From: Patellaria atrata CBS 101060
Lineage: Eukaryota > Ascomycota > Dothideomycetes > Patellariales > Patellariaceae
Direction of reading: 5' to 3'
DNA length: 64,000 nucleotides
Assembly (NCBI GenBank): GCA_010093705.1
Contig: MU006092.1
Span: 750,623 to 814,622, forward strand
Made by a program: the position numbers and the translations under genes. Positions within the stretch are counted from its first letter, which is position 1; each line of letters begins with the position of its first letter. Positions 28,221 to 38,550 of this stretch are shown here, piece by piece. A model generated the notes under the pieces. It ran no database searches and was not told the origin of the DNA. It was given only the letters and a program-made list of their open reading frames with translations.

Positions 28221-29176
28221 ATGTGGATTTTTGACTGGTAAGTGAGGAAAATTTATACGTGAAGGATTGAACCGTAGCAACTGACTGGCCGTAGGTGTAA
28301 GCAATTACTCTTTTGTGCTTCTTCGGTTTGTGCATTGGTTCCCTGATACACCGTGTAGTCTTTGACGTTCTGTCCTCTCTTGGTCTATGGAATAAGCATG
28401 CCAGTAGGTGGTAGAAGCATTTCGCCAACGTATCCAGCGCTGATGCTATCATACAGAACTGCTGTTCTTAGGTTTGGACAATGCAGGAAAGACAACCTTA
28501 CTCCACATGCTGAAGAATGATCGCGTCGCTGTGTTGAATCCTAGTACGTACCAATATCTCACTCTACGCAAATAACTAGCTAATCTACTGGAAGCGCTAC
28601 ATCCTAGTACGTCTACCGAATCCTAGCGACGACCGTCTCTGGCATGTCTAACACCTAGCAGCATCGGAGGAATTAAGCATCGGAAACGTGTGTATGTCCA
28701 CAGTCAGATTTGATACGGTCCATTGATCAGTAAACAGGTTCGCTTCACAACCTTCGATTTGGGTGGTCATTCCCAGGCGCGCAGACTCTGGCGCGACTAC
28801 TTCCCCGAAGTTTCCGGAATTGTCTTTCTTATTGATGCAAAAGATCACGAGCGCTTCCCTGAAGCAAAGGCAGAGTTGGAGGCACTACTAGCCATGGAAG
28901 AGCTCTCATCAACGCCTTTCCTTGTATTAGGAAACAAGATCGATCACCCGGAGGCAGTCTCGGAAGACTATCTAAGAAACGTTCTGGGTCTATACAACAC
29001 AACCGGCAAAGGCAAGGTGCCTTTAGAGGGCACAAGGCCTATTGAGGTCTTTATGTGTTCTGTGGTGATGAGGCAGGGTATGTCGGCTATCAGATGATAA
29101 TTTGCCCCATAAAGTTCGGCTGACAAATGAACTAGGTTATGGTGATGGCATCCGCTGGCTCAGCCAATATGTTTAA
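28221..29176 (+). CDS. SAR1: small COPII GTPase Sar1
   Basis: GTPase that starts COPII vesicle budding at the ER by inserting its N-terminal helix and recruiting Sec23/Sec24. Eight exons: 28221-28237, 28295-28296, 28359-28403, 28457-28543, 28595-28606, 28662-28687, 28738-29077, 29136-29176; the sum is 570 nt, exactly 189 residues, the standard fungal length. Visible are the amphipathic start [21 protein letters not shown]-loop GLDNAGKT (27-34), switch I PTLHPT (50-55), DLGGH (70-74), NKID, and the C-terminal GIRWLSQYV. Exon 2 is only 2 nt (GT): without it the frame hits a TGA, with it the conserved WF-DVL order results. Exon 5 is 12 nt. All introns are 50-62 bp with GT-AG ends. The identity is certain; the 2-nt exon is inferred from frame and conservation. 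Confidence 0.96.
28295..28296 (+). other. SAR1: 2-nt internal exon of SAR1
   Basis: Flanked by intron 28238-28294 (GTAAGT, branch AACTGAC, CCGTAG) and intron 28297-28358 (GTAAGC, branch CTGAT, GTGTAG). Joining TG + GT + TC gives TGG TTC, encoding W6 and F7. An equivalent view is a pair of back-to-back introns separated by two bases and removed in succession. Confidence 0.7.
28595..28606 (+). other. SAR1: 12-nt internal exon of SAR1
   Basis: Encodes most of the switch I motif (T-L-H-P-T) between introns 28544-28594 and 28607-28661. The neighbouring donors share the 12-bp direct repeat atcctagtacgt at 28538-28549 and 28601-28612. Confidence 0.85.
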
Positions 29177-29504
29177 GCAAAGTGACTGGTTGATGGGCTG
29201 TATTGTATGCATTGATGTCATTCCCTTTTATCATTGACCTAGTGATAACCGTGCTCATGGATCAATGACGGATTTCCTACACATCTCAATGGGGTTTGGA
29301 GAAATTGGTCACTAGAGCTCGATTCAAAGATATCTAGATCTAATGCCATTCATGAACTACAAATCCAAGCCATAAGCTTTCATACACTCGATATTTCTGT
29401 GTTCATTCTTTAACCTCATCGTTGGTATCCAAGAACAAAGAAAAAAAAATAAGCTGTAAGGTTCTTCAGTGACAGAACTTGACCGTCGTCTGAAGCTCTT
29501 ACGT
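29177..29504. other. convergent 3' region, SAR1 / ATX1
   Basis: Spacer between two convergent genes; no coding sequence seen. Confidence 0.5.
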
Positions 29505-29864
29505 TTACTCGTCAACGGGCTGAGGTTCGCCATCCGCCTCACCAGAGTTTACTCTTTTGCCGGTCTTCTTGATGGTGTTAAGCACGGTAGAGTAGTCGAG
29601 GGTCTCTTCTGTGACTATCTCGGCCGTCTGGGTGTCGAGAGAGACGTTGTAAGACTTGACACCTGTCGAAAAGTGTCAACGATGTTGCAATCACATGCCC
29701 CTAACCGAGGCGGGGGGTTGACACGGCAACGGGAATAGGAGAGGGGAGGGGAAGTTGGGAGAGGAGGTTCACTAACCGTCCAGCTTCTTCAATACGCGCT
29801 CCACGGCTCCTGAGCATCCTCCGCAACTCATAGCGACGTTAAATTTGTAGTTGTGTTCGGCCAT
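29505..29864 (-). CDS. ATX1: cytosolic copper metallochaperone
   Basis: Binds Cu(I) and delivers it to the secretory-pathway copper ATPase. Exons 29864-29777 and 29662-29505, 81 residues. The 114-bp intron has a GTTAGT donor and CGACAG acceptor and splits the glycine codon of LDG. A single heavy-metal-associated domain is present: copper site MSCGGC (residues 12-17), VERVLKKLDGVKSYNVSLD, and the lysine-rich docking loop KKTGKR. After the domain comes an acidic tail (GEADGEPQPVDE) somewhat longer than in the yeast protein. No signal peptide, so it is cytosolic. Upstream DNA is shared with the divergent palA gene. Confidence 0.95.
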
Positions 29865-30525
29865 TGTGAGGTGGGGTATGAGGGGTAGCTGAGTCTAAGG
29901 TATGGGTGAAGTGACTGTACTTAGATCTGAAGATTTTAGGGATGACAGAGCGGCAGGTGAAAGTAGACAGCAGTAGCCATATATATGTCTAAATCATCCA
30001 AAGGGGGAGCAGGTTTTCGGCAGTTTTAGGGAAGGGGTGAAATGGTGTGCTTTATTGAAACGTATATTATTTCCACCTAGAACCTCCCTTTGTCACTGAC
30101 GAGTTTGTAATCAATAGTCTCACGTGTTTAGTTGGGCACTAAATTTACAGTAGAGACGGATGCCATACCCGGTGTCCCTTCAATATGGAACCTGAAGTAA
30201 AGTAAGGTCTTAGAGAATGCCTCTAATGGTCCTTCAACATATCTGTGAACACAAGCAACATTTGTTTGTGAAAATGAGGCTCACTATTGATCTGCATATC
30301 GCCCACCAAACATATCCCCTAAAGCGTGGCTTTTCACTCCCCGCCATGGTCCCCAAAACGTGGGCACCTGCTGCCTGTTTCGAGCCCAGACGATCAACGT
30401 CACTCATGAGGGTTCGCGGGCCTAACCGCCCCGCGTCCACCTTTCCCTACCTTACCTAACCTCCAATGTCAAATTCTTAGGATTATAGTACACAACAAGC
30501 AGGACATCAATATTATTCGATGAAG
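29865..30525. promoter_or_regulatory. divergent promoter region ATX1 / palA
   Basis: Head-to-head spacer of about 660 bp. It contains a G-rich block near 30001-30040 and a CCTTACCTAACC tract near 30451. No gene seen; no binding site could be assigned with confidence. Confidence 0.4.
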
Positions 30526-33220
30526 ATGGCCTCGTAAGCATCATATCATCGCATATTGTACCAAATCTAACAGAGGTAGCAATATACTCTCTCTTCCGTT
30601 TCGTCGCACTCATGCCGCTTCACTGTCTGAGGCTATCAAGCAGTACATCTCAAGCAAATACGACCAGCATCCTGACATGTTTACAAAAGACCTCGAGACT
30701 ATAGATCAGCTGAGAACTAGTGCGATCAATGCTCTTGAACCTCACTCCAGTGGCATACGGAAGCTGCAAGCTTACGCTGCCCAGCTTGTATGGGTGACGG
30801 GGAAATTTCCGGTTGATGTATGGAACATAACAACCACACACATAAGATCGTGGGCTAACTCTTGACAGATTGGAGTCGATTTTACGTGGTACCCTGCTCT
30901 TGGATATAACACGTCGCGACCAAGTAACAATCATAGCTATACCAACAAACTTCACAAGCTGACACATTCGTAGCTTCTCAAAATAACCTACGATTTGAAC
31001 TTGCGAATATTCTTTATAACCTTGCCGCTATGTACTCACAATTAGCTACGTCCACGAACAGAAGTACATCAGAAGGCTTGAAAACGGCATGTAACTACTT
31101 CTGCAATGCGGCCGGCGTCCTCAAGTATACGAAGACGGATATCGTTCCGGATATGCGAACAACACCACCAGAAGATATGGACAACATGACGCTGGAGAGT
31201 TTAGAGAATCTCATGCTCGCACAGGCGCAAGAATGCTTCTGGCAAAAGGCTGTTAAGGATGGCTTAAAAGATGCGTCAATTGCAAAACTAGCGGCAAGTG
31301 TCTCAGACCTGTACTCTGATGCAGGAGATTACGCCATAAAATCCGACTTCATTAGCAGCGAATGGATCCACCATACGTCAGCAAAACACCACCATTTTGC
31401 GGCTGCAGCACAGTACCGAGCAGCATGCGACTGTTTGGAGAAGAGAAAGTACGGAGAGGAAGTTGCTCGTCTGCGCGATGCCCTAACCTGTGTAAATGAC
31501 GCATTAAGGGAGCAACGGTATATTAACAAGGCAGTATATGGTGACCTGAATGGTCTTAAGAATAGAGTGACAGAAGATTTGAAAAGAGCGGAGAAAGATA
31601 ATGACATGATTTATCTTTGTGAGTGATCTGATGTCGATCGCAATTATGTTACGACTAACCGATCGTCAGTACCCGTACCACCCAAATCTGAACTCAGAAC
31701 ATTAGATCGCGCCAAAATGGTGGATTCCAGAGTACCTAAAGAGGTCTCAGAATCAATCTCGATGTTGAGTGAAAATGGACCCCTTGGCAGACCCCTTTTC
31801 ACGAAACTGGTACCCTACTCTGTGCATGTGGCTGCCAGTATTTACGTGGACCGAAGGGATCGGCTCGTAAACCAAACCATCGACGAACTTGAAGATTTGA
31901 CGACAAAGATACATGAAGTCCTAAAGTCTCTCAATCTTCCCGGCTCATTACAAGCGTTGGAAAAGCCTCTCGGTTTACCTTCTAGTCTGATTTCACACGC
32001 CGAGGAAATCCGAGAAAAGGATGGATTGGACCGCCTGTACCGTTCTATCGATGAGACCGAAAACCTGAAAGATAATGACAGACGAACCTACCAGGAAGGA
32101 GTAGACCTCTTGCGAACCGAAGCAGCAGAAGATGAACGAGCTAGAAGAAAGTACGGCACGGAACGATGGAATCGATCAACCTCCGAAGCTACTGTACCCA
32201 AATTGTTCGCACAGATAGGGGAAATAGAGGGTTACCTGAAATCGGCAAAGAACAGTGATAGTCTCGTACATGCAAAACTAAAAGATAATGAAAGTCTGAT
32301 CAGATTGCTGAGTGGAACAGACCGCGATCTTGAGAAATATGTGCCTAGCAGCCGGCGTGCGACCATGACCGCAGCGGTTGAACGAGAATCTAGTAAACTG
32401 CGAGGGTGTCTCAATGATGTCAATCGGCTCGAGAGTCGCCGTAGACGAAAGATTGAAGCACTAAAAGCGAAAGCTAAACAAGATGATATAAATCCGGATC
32501 TCCTCAAGGAAACCGCTCGCTTAGAGAGGGAATATCCGATGCAGACCATTGAAGCCGTACAGTTTGAGACCATATTTGACGAACGATTGACTCAATACGA
32601 TGTTGACAAGAAAATGGTTCAAGAGGAGGAACTAGAACAGCAGGAAATTATCAAGCTATTGAGAGACACTAACACTGCTTTCATTAATGCCAGACGGGGA
32701 GATACTTCTACCAGGCAACGAGAACAAGCTCTTCAGAGTCTGGAGAATGCTTACTTCAAGTATAAGGAAATCATCTCGAATCTGGATGTCGGGAGAAAGT
32801 TTTATAACGATCTAGCTAAAATTGTTGGACGTTTTAGGGATGAGTGCAGAAACTTTGTTTATCAGCGCCGGGCTGAAGCAGCTTCCATGGAATCGTAAGT
32901 GTTCGAAATCATATTCTAATTTCTAACTAACTAACTCTACAACAAGTGATCTCTCTATGGCCATGTCGTCGCTCAATCTACACCATGCCGAATCGTTGCA
33001 GCAGCAGCGACGAGCAGACAGTAACAATCCCCCATACACTACTCCGGCGAAAACGGCAACTCCACTAGCAGCACCAACTGCAGTCAGTCCTGTGTCCACT
33101 GTATGGTCTCCAGATATGGGTATCAAATTTGGGAATGCAACTCCAGCGGTGACAAATCCGAACCTGAGTCAGAATATGGATGGTCGATGGGACCCTACTA
33201 AAGGAGTAAAATTTGGGTGA
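30526..33220 (+). CDS. palA: pH-response regulator palA/RIM20 (BRO1-domain scaffold)
   Basis: Alix-family scaffold that binds ESCRT-III (Snf7/Vps32) through its BRO1 domain and the transcription factor PacC/Rim101 through YPXL motifs, enabling PacC processing at alkaline pH. Six exons: 30526-30533, 30580-30817, 30869-30923, 30974-31618, 31670-32894, 32947-33220; total 814 residues, normal for palA. N-terminus MASNILSLPFRRTHAASLSEAIKQY opens the BRO1 domain (to about residue 390). A central coiled-coil V domain follows, including EREYPMQTIEAVQFE. The end has two short FG units (GIKFG, GVKFG). The first exon is only 8 nt. ATG 30526 has the better initiation context (AAGATGGCC); an in-frame ATG lies six bases upstream. 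CRZ1 follows in the same orientation. Confidence 0.95.
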
Positions 33221-33372
33221 TTGCTATACTGTACGAAATAAGATTGAAGAGATACCTTGGTAATCGCGGATTACGAAGCACCGAAGTGATGAGTGAATAT
33301 AAGGTATGCTTTCTTCTGAATGATGATTATTGGGACATGAAATTTCTTGGAAGCTCTTCACGCTCAGCACTT

Positions 33373-33410
33373 GTACAGTACCTTTCGTATTGGTACTGTA
33401 CAGTACTGTA
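33373..33410. repeat. inverted repeat just downstream of palA
   Basis: gtacagtacc at 33373-33382 pairs perfectly with ggtactgtac at 33392-33401 across a 9-nt loop; the right arm overlaps the 12-bp palindrome tacagtactgta (33399-33410). About 150 bp past the palA stop, so it may fold in the mRNA tail or bind a dimeric protein. Confidence 0.7.
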
Positions 33411-34910
33411 CCCAGCATACGGTCAATTGGGCACATGCTATATTTACATGCATGAAGCTTGAAGTAGTATGATGCAAAGCACAAGATGTAACAGAATATC
33501 CCGGGGTTCTGGAAAAGGACATGCTTGTCCAAGAAAATCCGCCTGATCAGGTTATGTAAGGGCGAAGATTCTGCCTTGTGGCAGGTGTGGCTGTGGAGAT
33601 GTTAGATTCGCGAATCAAAACCGTCAATCGATCCAATTTATCCCAAAATAGGGGAAAGATGTCAGTGATTGTCAGGTCGTCACGTTTATAGTTGCTGTCA
33701 AGTAGGAGGGAGGCTGTGCTGTAGTGTCTCCACTCCGCAGAAGAAGAAGCATCCATTCAAACAATTCCAGTTATTCGCGAACAATTTATAGACCCAAAAG
33801 GGACCAACAGTTTCGTTTACCGAAGTGATTATGAGACCATTATTCGCCATAGAATCGGTGAAGTTGTGCCAAATCTAATATCCCCTAGCCTGATTCCGCA
33901 TCTTCAACCAGTGATGTTGCGATAAGGTGATCTGCCCTATGGATATCTGGTGCAAGGCCTGGTGACTTGCCTGTTCATCAGTGTTCGAAATGTAGTAGAC
34001 TGTCTCGACTGTCCGGTCATATACCGCTACTTTGTTCCCTCTCCCCTGAGGCTTAGATCCTTTCAAACTACGTTATTTTGTTTATGAATATTTGTTATCC
34101 CGTAAAGGATAGCCTCATCAAATCTTTTAGAGCCTTACCCAGATGTGATACAGATAATATAAGGCCGCGGTTGACATTCTGGCTGTCTTGACAAGCGCCG
34201 GCCTCCTATTTTTCACGAGAGTTCGGTTGACAGTTTGCAGGCCTCCTTTTCTGATAAAGGTCCAGTTGTTGTCATTCATACACCACCGACACCCTGAGGT
34301 ACCAAACACCCCCCGAATTTCCACTACCTTTAGGCGCTGCGTATTACTGCCGCACCATCCATAGCAGACCCCTCGGCCAAGGAAACGCTACAGCAACAAC
34401 AGCGTCCAACTCATCAGAATTTCCTTACGTACTTTGAAGAACAGAATCAACTCTCTTTCTTTTCCCTCCTTAGCACAGGAAGCGCAAATTCTCACTTGCT
34501 ACCGCGACCTCGGTCCAGTTTTCTCTCCATCTATTCTCATAGCTCCGCTCCTTCAACAATCCCAGTTTTAAAACGCGTTGGAAGGGTCACTCTTTGCATC
34601 CGCCACCCGAGTCACCATCGCAGCGCACAAGCATTGCCGACGCAACAGCAACAGCAACAGTAAGGGCGTTAGGGGAGCTTGACCTTTAAAAGTCAGTGGA
34701 TTGCTCGGGAACTGAAGCTCGTGAGCTCTCCAAAGCGTGGAACAATCATTCGAACCTTTCAGGCGATTGGCAAGTCGCTGCGCCCCAAGCTCAGCCTCAA
34801 GGCGTCCACAGCCATACCCGAAATCGTGACATCCCACCCACAACCCCTCCAGCCTCAGACATCCAAGGTCTGAACCCCAACTCCAAGCACCGGGAACTAC
34901 TCGATTGCTT

Positions 34911-34937
34911 GATTACTCGATTACTCGATTACTCGAT
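34911..34937 (+). repeat. 8-bp microsatellite in the CRZ1 leader
   Basis: Three perfect copies of gattactc followed by a partial unit; preceded by a diverged copy (gattgctt). Lies about 130 bp before the CRZ1 start codon. Confidence 0.7.
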
Positions 34938-35064
34938 AGGCTTGCCTTGCTTGTTCGTTACTCGGTCATTATCTATCCCGCCGCCTCCAGGTAGATCCCT
35001 TGGTCATAGCTTGTGTGCTTGACTCTCCGCGTTCCTAAGAAAAGAAACAACATTTTACAACATC

Positions 35065-37374
35065 ATGGAGGAGCACCAGAGAGGGCGGTCTCCCTCTGCC
35101 GGCCATCATACTCATATAAGGCATTCCCCATCACCGTCCCCACATGCAATATTCACTCCGGACGCGTCTGGACTTGGTTTGAAAGCATCGGTTTTGAATA
35201 CTGGGAACTTCAATGCGAACTTCAATCAGCAGCAGTTCTCCCCTCCGGCTCAGCAACAATTCTCCCCTCCGGCTCAGAACCAATTCGATATAAACTCTCA
35301 GTACTTGACTTCCAACCCTACTCAGCAATATCCGCAATCCAGCATTGCAGATCACGCTTTCCTACAGGCTACACAGGGTCTATCAACACATAGCTCTCCG
35401 AGCCCACAGTTTGGACATCAAAACAATATCTATTCTAATAATCCCCTTGGAATTCCCAACGACGCAACAGTAGACGACGGAACATTTGACCCCCGTTTTC
35501 TCTCGAACAATAACATTCAAGATCAATCGATCGACCCCTCTTTTCTCTTGGATTCCTCTCTTCCACAACCTCAGGATCAATCAATCGATCCTCACCTCAT
35601 AAACCAAATGAGTTCGGCTACAGCACAATCGCCCACTCCCCCGCACCTTCTTCAACCCGATATGCGCCAACACTCTGGTAACAGCCCTCATCACTCACCC
35701 GCATTGAGTCAAGGTGGATTCCCGTCTCCACACCATTCGAGGCACACCTCATTGGATCCCTCGAGTGCGGCCTTTCCCCAGGGTCAGAATGCGGAATGGG
35801 CAAATATGTATCGTACCCACCGACGAACTCCGTCAGATACATATTCCGTTTCCGATATCTCTTCGGCTCACGCATCACCACACTTAGGCCACGAGCCATT
35901 CGATCCTAACGACCAGTCTCCGATGCTTAATCCTCAAGGAGATCTAGGAATGTTCCAAGACCTGAATAACTTCCAACAGTTCTCTCTTTCTGAGAATAAC
36001 TCCCAATCTCATATCAGCCCGGCACATAGTCCTCATATTTCGCCACGTTTGATGCCGGAGCAGCATGCTTTACCACCCTTTAGTTCGGAAAATAACTTTG
36101 GACTCGGTGCAAACCTGAATAATCAATACGGTAGTCAACAAGGCCTCGAGTTGTTTCCCGGTCAAGGTCAAGAACCATTTCCCACATTGCAGAGCTTCGA
36201 TTCTGGCCCTACTGAAGCGATGTCCCCACCAGATATTACTATCCATCTCGCACCTCCCTCCAGGCAAGCAAGCTTTGAACCGGCTAAGCCTGATGGCGAA
36301 CTACCTGGAAATGCCCTAAGTCCTCCTGACCGTGAGTTCCCCTTTTTCTACACCACTCTTCCATTACATACTAATCGTATCTTAGGTCGCAGTAGGAATC
36401 GCAACCGAGCGAAATCTGACCCGTTCAGTGGCGGTAGCACTCGAGCTTCAAGTCCAGGTGGTCAGTCTGACACTAATTCTCTCTCCCCGGCTGCAGCTAG
36501 ATCACGATCTCCATCTCCATCCAACAAGTCTTCGCGTCGATCTTCGACTTCCAGTATCCCGCACAGAGATTACATTCTTGACTTAGCTGATCCGAGCCGT
36601 CCAACTTCCGGAAACTCCGAGGGATCGAACTCGAATAGCAAGCGCACGCAAAAGCATCCAGCTACCTTCCAGTGTAACCTTTGCCCTAAACGTTTCACTC
36701 GTGCATACAATTTACGCTCACATCTTCGCACGCACACCGACGAACGTCCATTCGTATGTAGCGTGTGCGGTAAAGCATTCGCCCGCCAGCATGACCGTAA
36801 ACGCCACGAAGGGCTACATTCAGGAGAAAAAAAGTTCGTCTGCAAGGGTGTCCTGAAGGACGGCAATAATTGGGGCTGTGGTCGTCGCTTTGCTCGTGCG
36901 GATGCACTTGGTAGACATTTCAGGAGCGAAGCAGGTCGCGTCTGTATCCGCCCCCTATTGGAGGAAGAAGCCCAAGAAAAGGGTTGGAACAACGAGAACC
37001 AACCCCATGAAGGCCAAACGGACCAATTCCAACACATCCCCCCAGGGCAAATGGTCCCTGTGCAAATAGGGCATCAACATGGATTTGGATATCCCCCTCC
37101 CGGCCCCGGTATTGATGTAAATGTACAGCCGCATATCCCGAACTATCTGCCCGCTGTATTATTACAGCAATTCCCGGATTTGGCCGGGATTCAGTGGAAT
37201 ACCTTACCGCCAGGTCCACCGGAGGAAATGGAACCAGGGGATATCAGTGGTAGGAGCAGCTTTGATGCGAGCAGCGGTGGCGAACTTTTTGATGACGATG
37301 ATGAAGCGAATTTTGGTGCTCAAGGTCAGAACTTCGGCGTTGCCCAGGGATGGGCCAGTGACTACGATCGTTGA
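35065..37374 (+). CDS. CRZ1: calcineurin-responsive C2H2 zinc-finger transcription factor
   Basis: Effector of calcium/calcineurin signalling that moves to the nucleus when dephosphorylated. Exons 35065-36331 and 36386-37374, 751 residues. The 54-bp intron (GTGAGT, TACTAATC, CTTAG) is a multiple of three without a stop, so unspliced mRNA would stay in frame. A long Gln/Ser/Pro-rich N-terminal half has a near-perfect repeat (QQQFSPPAQ twice, around residue 53). A PxIxIT-type calcineurin docking site, PDITIH, lies near residue 389, followed by the conserved [10 protein letters not shown]. Zinc fingers: [10 protein letters not shown]...H (about 517-539), [10 protein letters not shown]...H (about 545-567), and an atypical third finger with an extended loop (CKG...[17 protein letters not shown]), all as in Crz1. 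C-terminus is acidic. Confidence 0.95.
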   Translation: MEEHQRGRSPSAGHHTHIRHSPSPSPHAIFTPDASGLGLKASVLNTGNFNANFNQQQFSPPAQQQFSPPAQNQFDINSQYLTSNPTQQYPQSSIADHAFLQATQGLSTHSSPSPQFGHQNNIYSNNPLGIPNDATVDDGTFDPRFLSNNNIQDQSIDPSFLLDSSLPQPQDQSIDPHLINQMSSATAQSPTPPHLLQPDMRQHSGNSPHHSPALSQGGFPSPHHSRHTSLDPSSAAFPQGQNAEWANMYRTHRRTPSDTYSVSDISSAHASPHLGHEPFDPNDQSPMLNPQGDLGMFQDLNNFQQFSLSENNSQSHISPAHSPHISPRLMPEQHALPPFSSENNFGLGANLNNQYGSQQGLELFPGQGQEPFPTLQSFDSGPTEAMSPPDITIHLAPPSRQASFEPAKPDGELPGNALSPPDREFPFFYTTLPLHTNRILGRSRNRNRAKSDPFSGGSTRASSPGGQSDTNSLSPAAARSRSPSPSNKSSRRSSTSSIPHRDYILDLADPSRPTSGNSEGSNSNSKRTQKHPATFQCNLCPKRFTRAYNLRSHLRTHTDERPFVCSVCGKAFARQHDRKRHEGLHSGEKKFVCKGVLKDGNNWGCGRRFARADALGRHFRSEAGRVCIRPLLEEEAQEKGWNNENQPHEGQTDQFQHIPPGQMVPVQIGHQHGFGYPPPGPGIDVNVQPHIPNYLPAVLLQQFPDLAGIQWNTLPPGPPEEMEPGDISGRSSFDASSGGELFDDDDEANFGAQGQNFGVAQGWASDYDR

Positions 37375-38550
37375 GGGGTGTGGTTTGGGGGGGGGGGGGA
37401 GGAGGGGGGAATGTTGGTCTTTGGGTAGTTGCTGCTCCTGGATACAGGATTTTTTTTTTGTTCATACGATTTTCTTGCTCTTTGGGGGTGTTGCTCTCCT
37501 TATGTTGAGTTTGGGATAGCTACGCGCGATTTGTTTTAGTTTCTTCATGTACGATGATACCAGATCCATGTTCTGCCATGGATAAATTCGATGTCGATGG
37601 AATTATTCGTGTTCTTGGGGGGTATGACATGAGATGTGTTACGACTGCTTTCATGATGAATGTTGATAAAGGGGCTAGACATAGACTCATGTTTTATAGA
37701 AGTGTTTCAGCTCTGACCTGGGAATAAACATCGTATGCTGTAATTTAAAATTTACCATGCTTGTTAAGTGACTATGTATCTATTCTGTCCATTCGCATGT
37801 TCACATACTTTATCTACTATATAATTCGTCCTCGAGCTGTTTCCGACCCTGTTATACAGAAGAGGAGCATTGTACCAGGAGCGCTTAACCGTATGGACGA
37901 TTTAGTCATATATCTTTACGTTCTATACGCCGAAATTCGAAACTATTTCTAACTAAACGGGATAATAACAACGTGAAATATATCTAGAAGGGTATTTGTA
38001 GGGAGCTGTTATTTTAAATACCCCTTTTTTATACATTGACAACCCTCCGCCACCCCCCACCTAAAACACGTTCCTTCCACTTGCGAGTTGTAAACAAACA
38101 GACCGTGACTTCTTTCCATATCGCAGAGACCGGCGGCCTAGTGGTGGGAAACCCCCACCACACCGATCAGGCCAAAACCAACCGGTCCAGAGGTCGAATC
38201 TTAGAGGGGGATAATGTCCTCAAGCAGAAGTACCACATCGCTCCATGGGTCTCGGCCCGTGGGGAGTGGGTGAGAACTGTTTTGGTTTTTTTTTTTTTTC
38301 TCTCTTTCTTTTTTTTGGGGGGGGTTACTGTATAATAAATCTAATCGTGTTATATGGAGGAATCTCATGGAGTTTAGTATTGCAGATAAGTTGTAGTTCT
38401 ACGGAAGCGGTGCCGGATCGGGAACTTGATCGCGAGAAAATATCGGACGAGCTCATCAGCTTTTGTACATAGAGGTACTGCTTCGTACCTTTCTCTCTTC
38501 CTCTTGTTTTACAATATCTATATGATTATGCCGGAGCACCCATGTAGCTG
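37375..38550. other. CRZ1 3' region and next promoter
   Basis: No gene supportable. It contains a G-rich block at 37387-37409 (13 G then GAGGAGGGGGG spacing), a T-run with a following G8 tract at about 38286-38325, and scattered short ORFs. Confidence 0.5.
37387..37409 (+). repeat. CRZ1: G-rich tract after the CRZ1 stop codon
   Basis: Run of 13 G followed by AGGA and GGGGG, starting 12 bases after the CRZ1 stop. It could form a G-quadruplex in the 3' UTR RNA. Confidence 0.6.

Larger units (their letters stand above)
33221..35064. other. palA 3' side and CRZ1 promoter/leader
   Basis: 1.8 kb without a supportable gene. It holds an inverted repeat at 33373-33410 and an 8-bp microsatellite at 34911-34937 (listed separately). 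The last 700 bp before CRZ1 are pyrimidine-rich, typical of a long fungal 5' leader; ORFs there lack ATG starts or conservation. Confidence 0.45.

Noticed and set aside
34679-35022. ORFs in the CRZ1 leader as a separate upstream gene
   Set aside because: They start at non-ATG codons, overlap in two frames and show no domain; the leader explanation is simpler.
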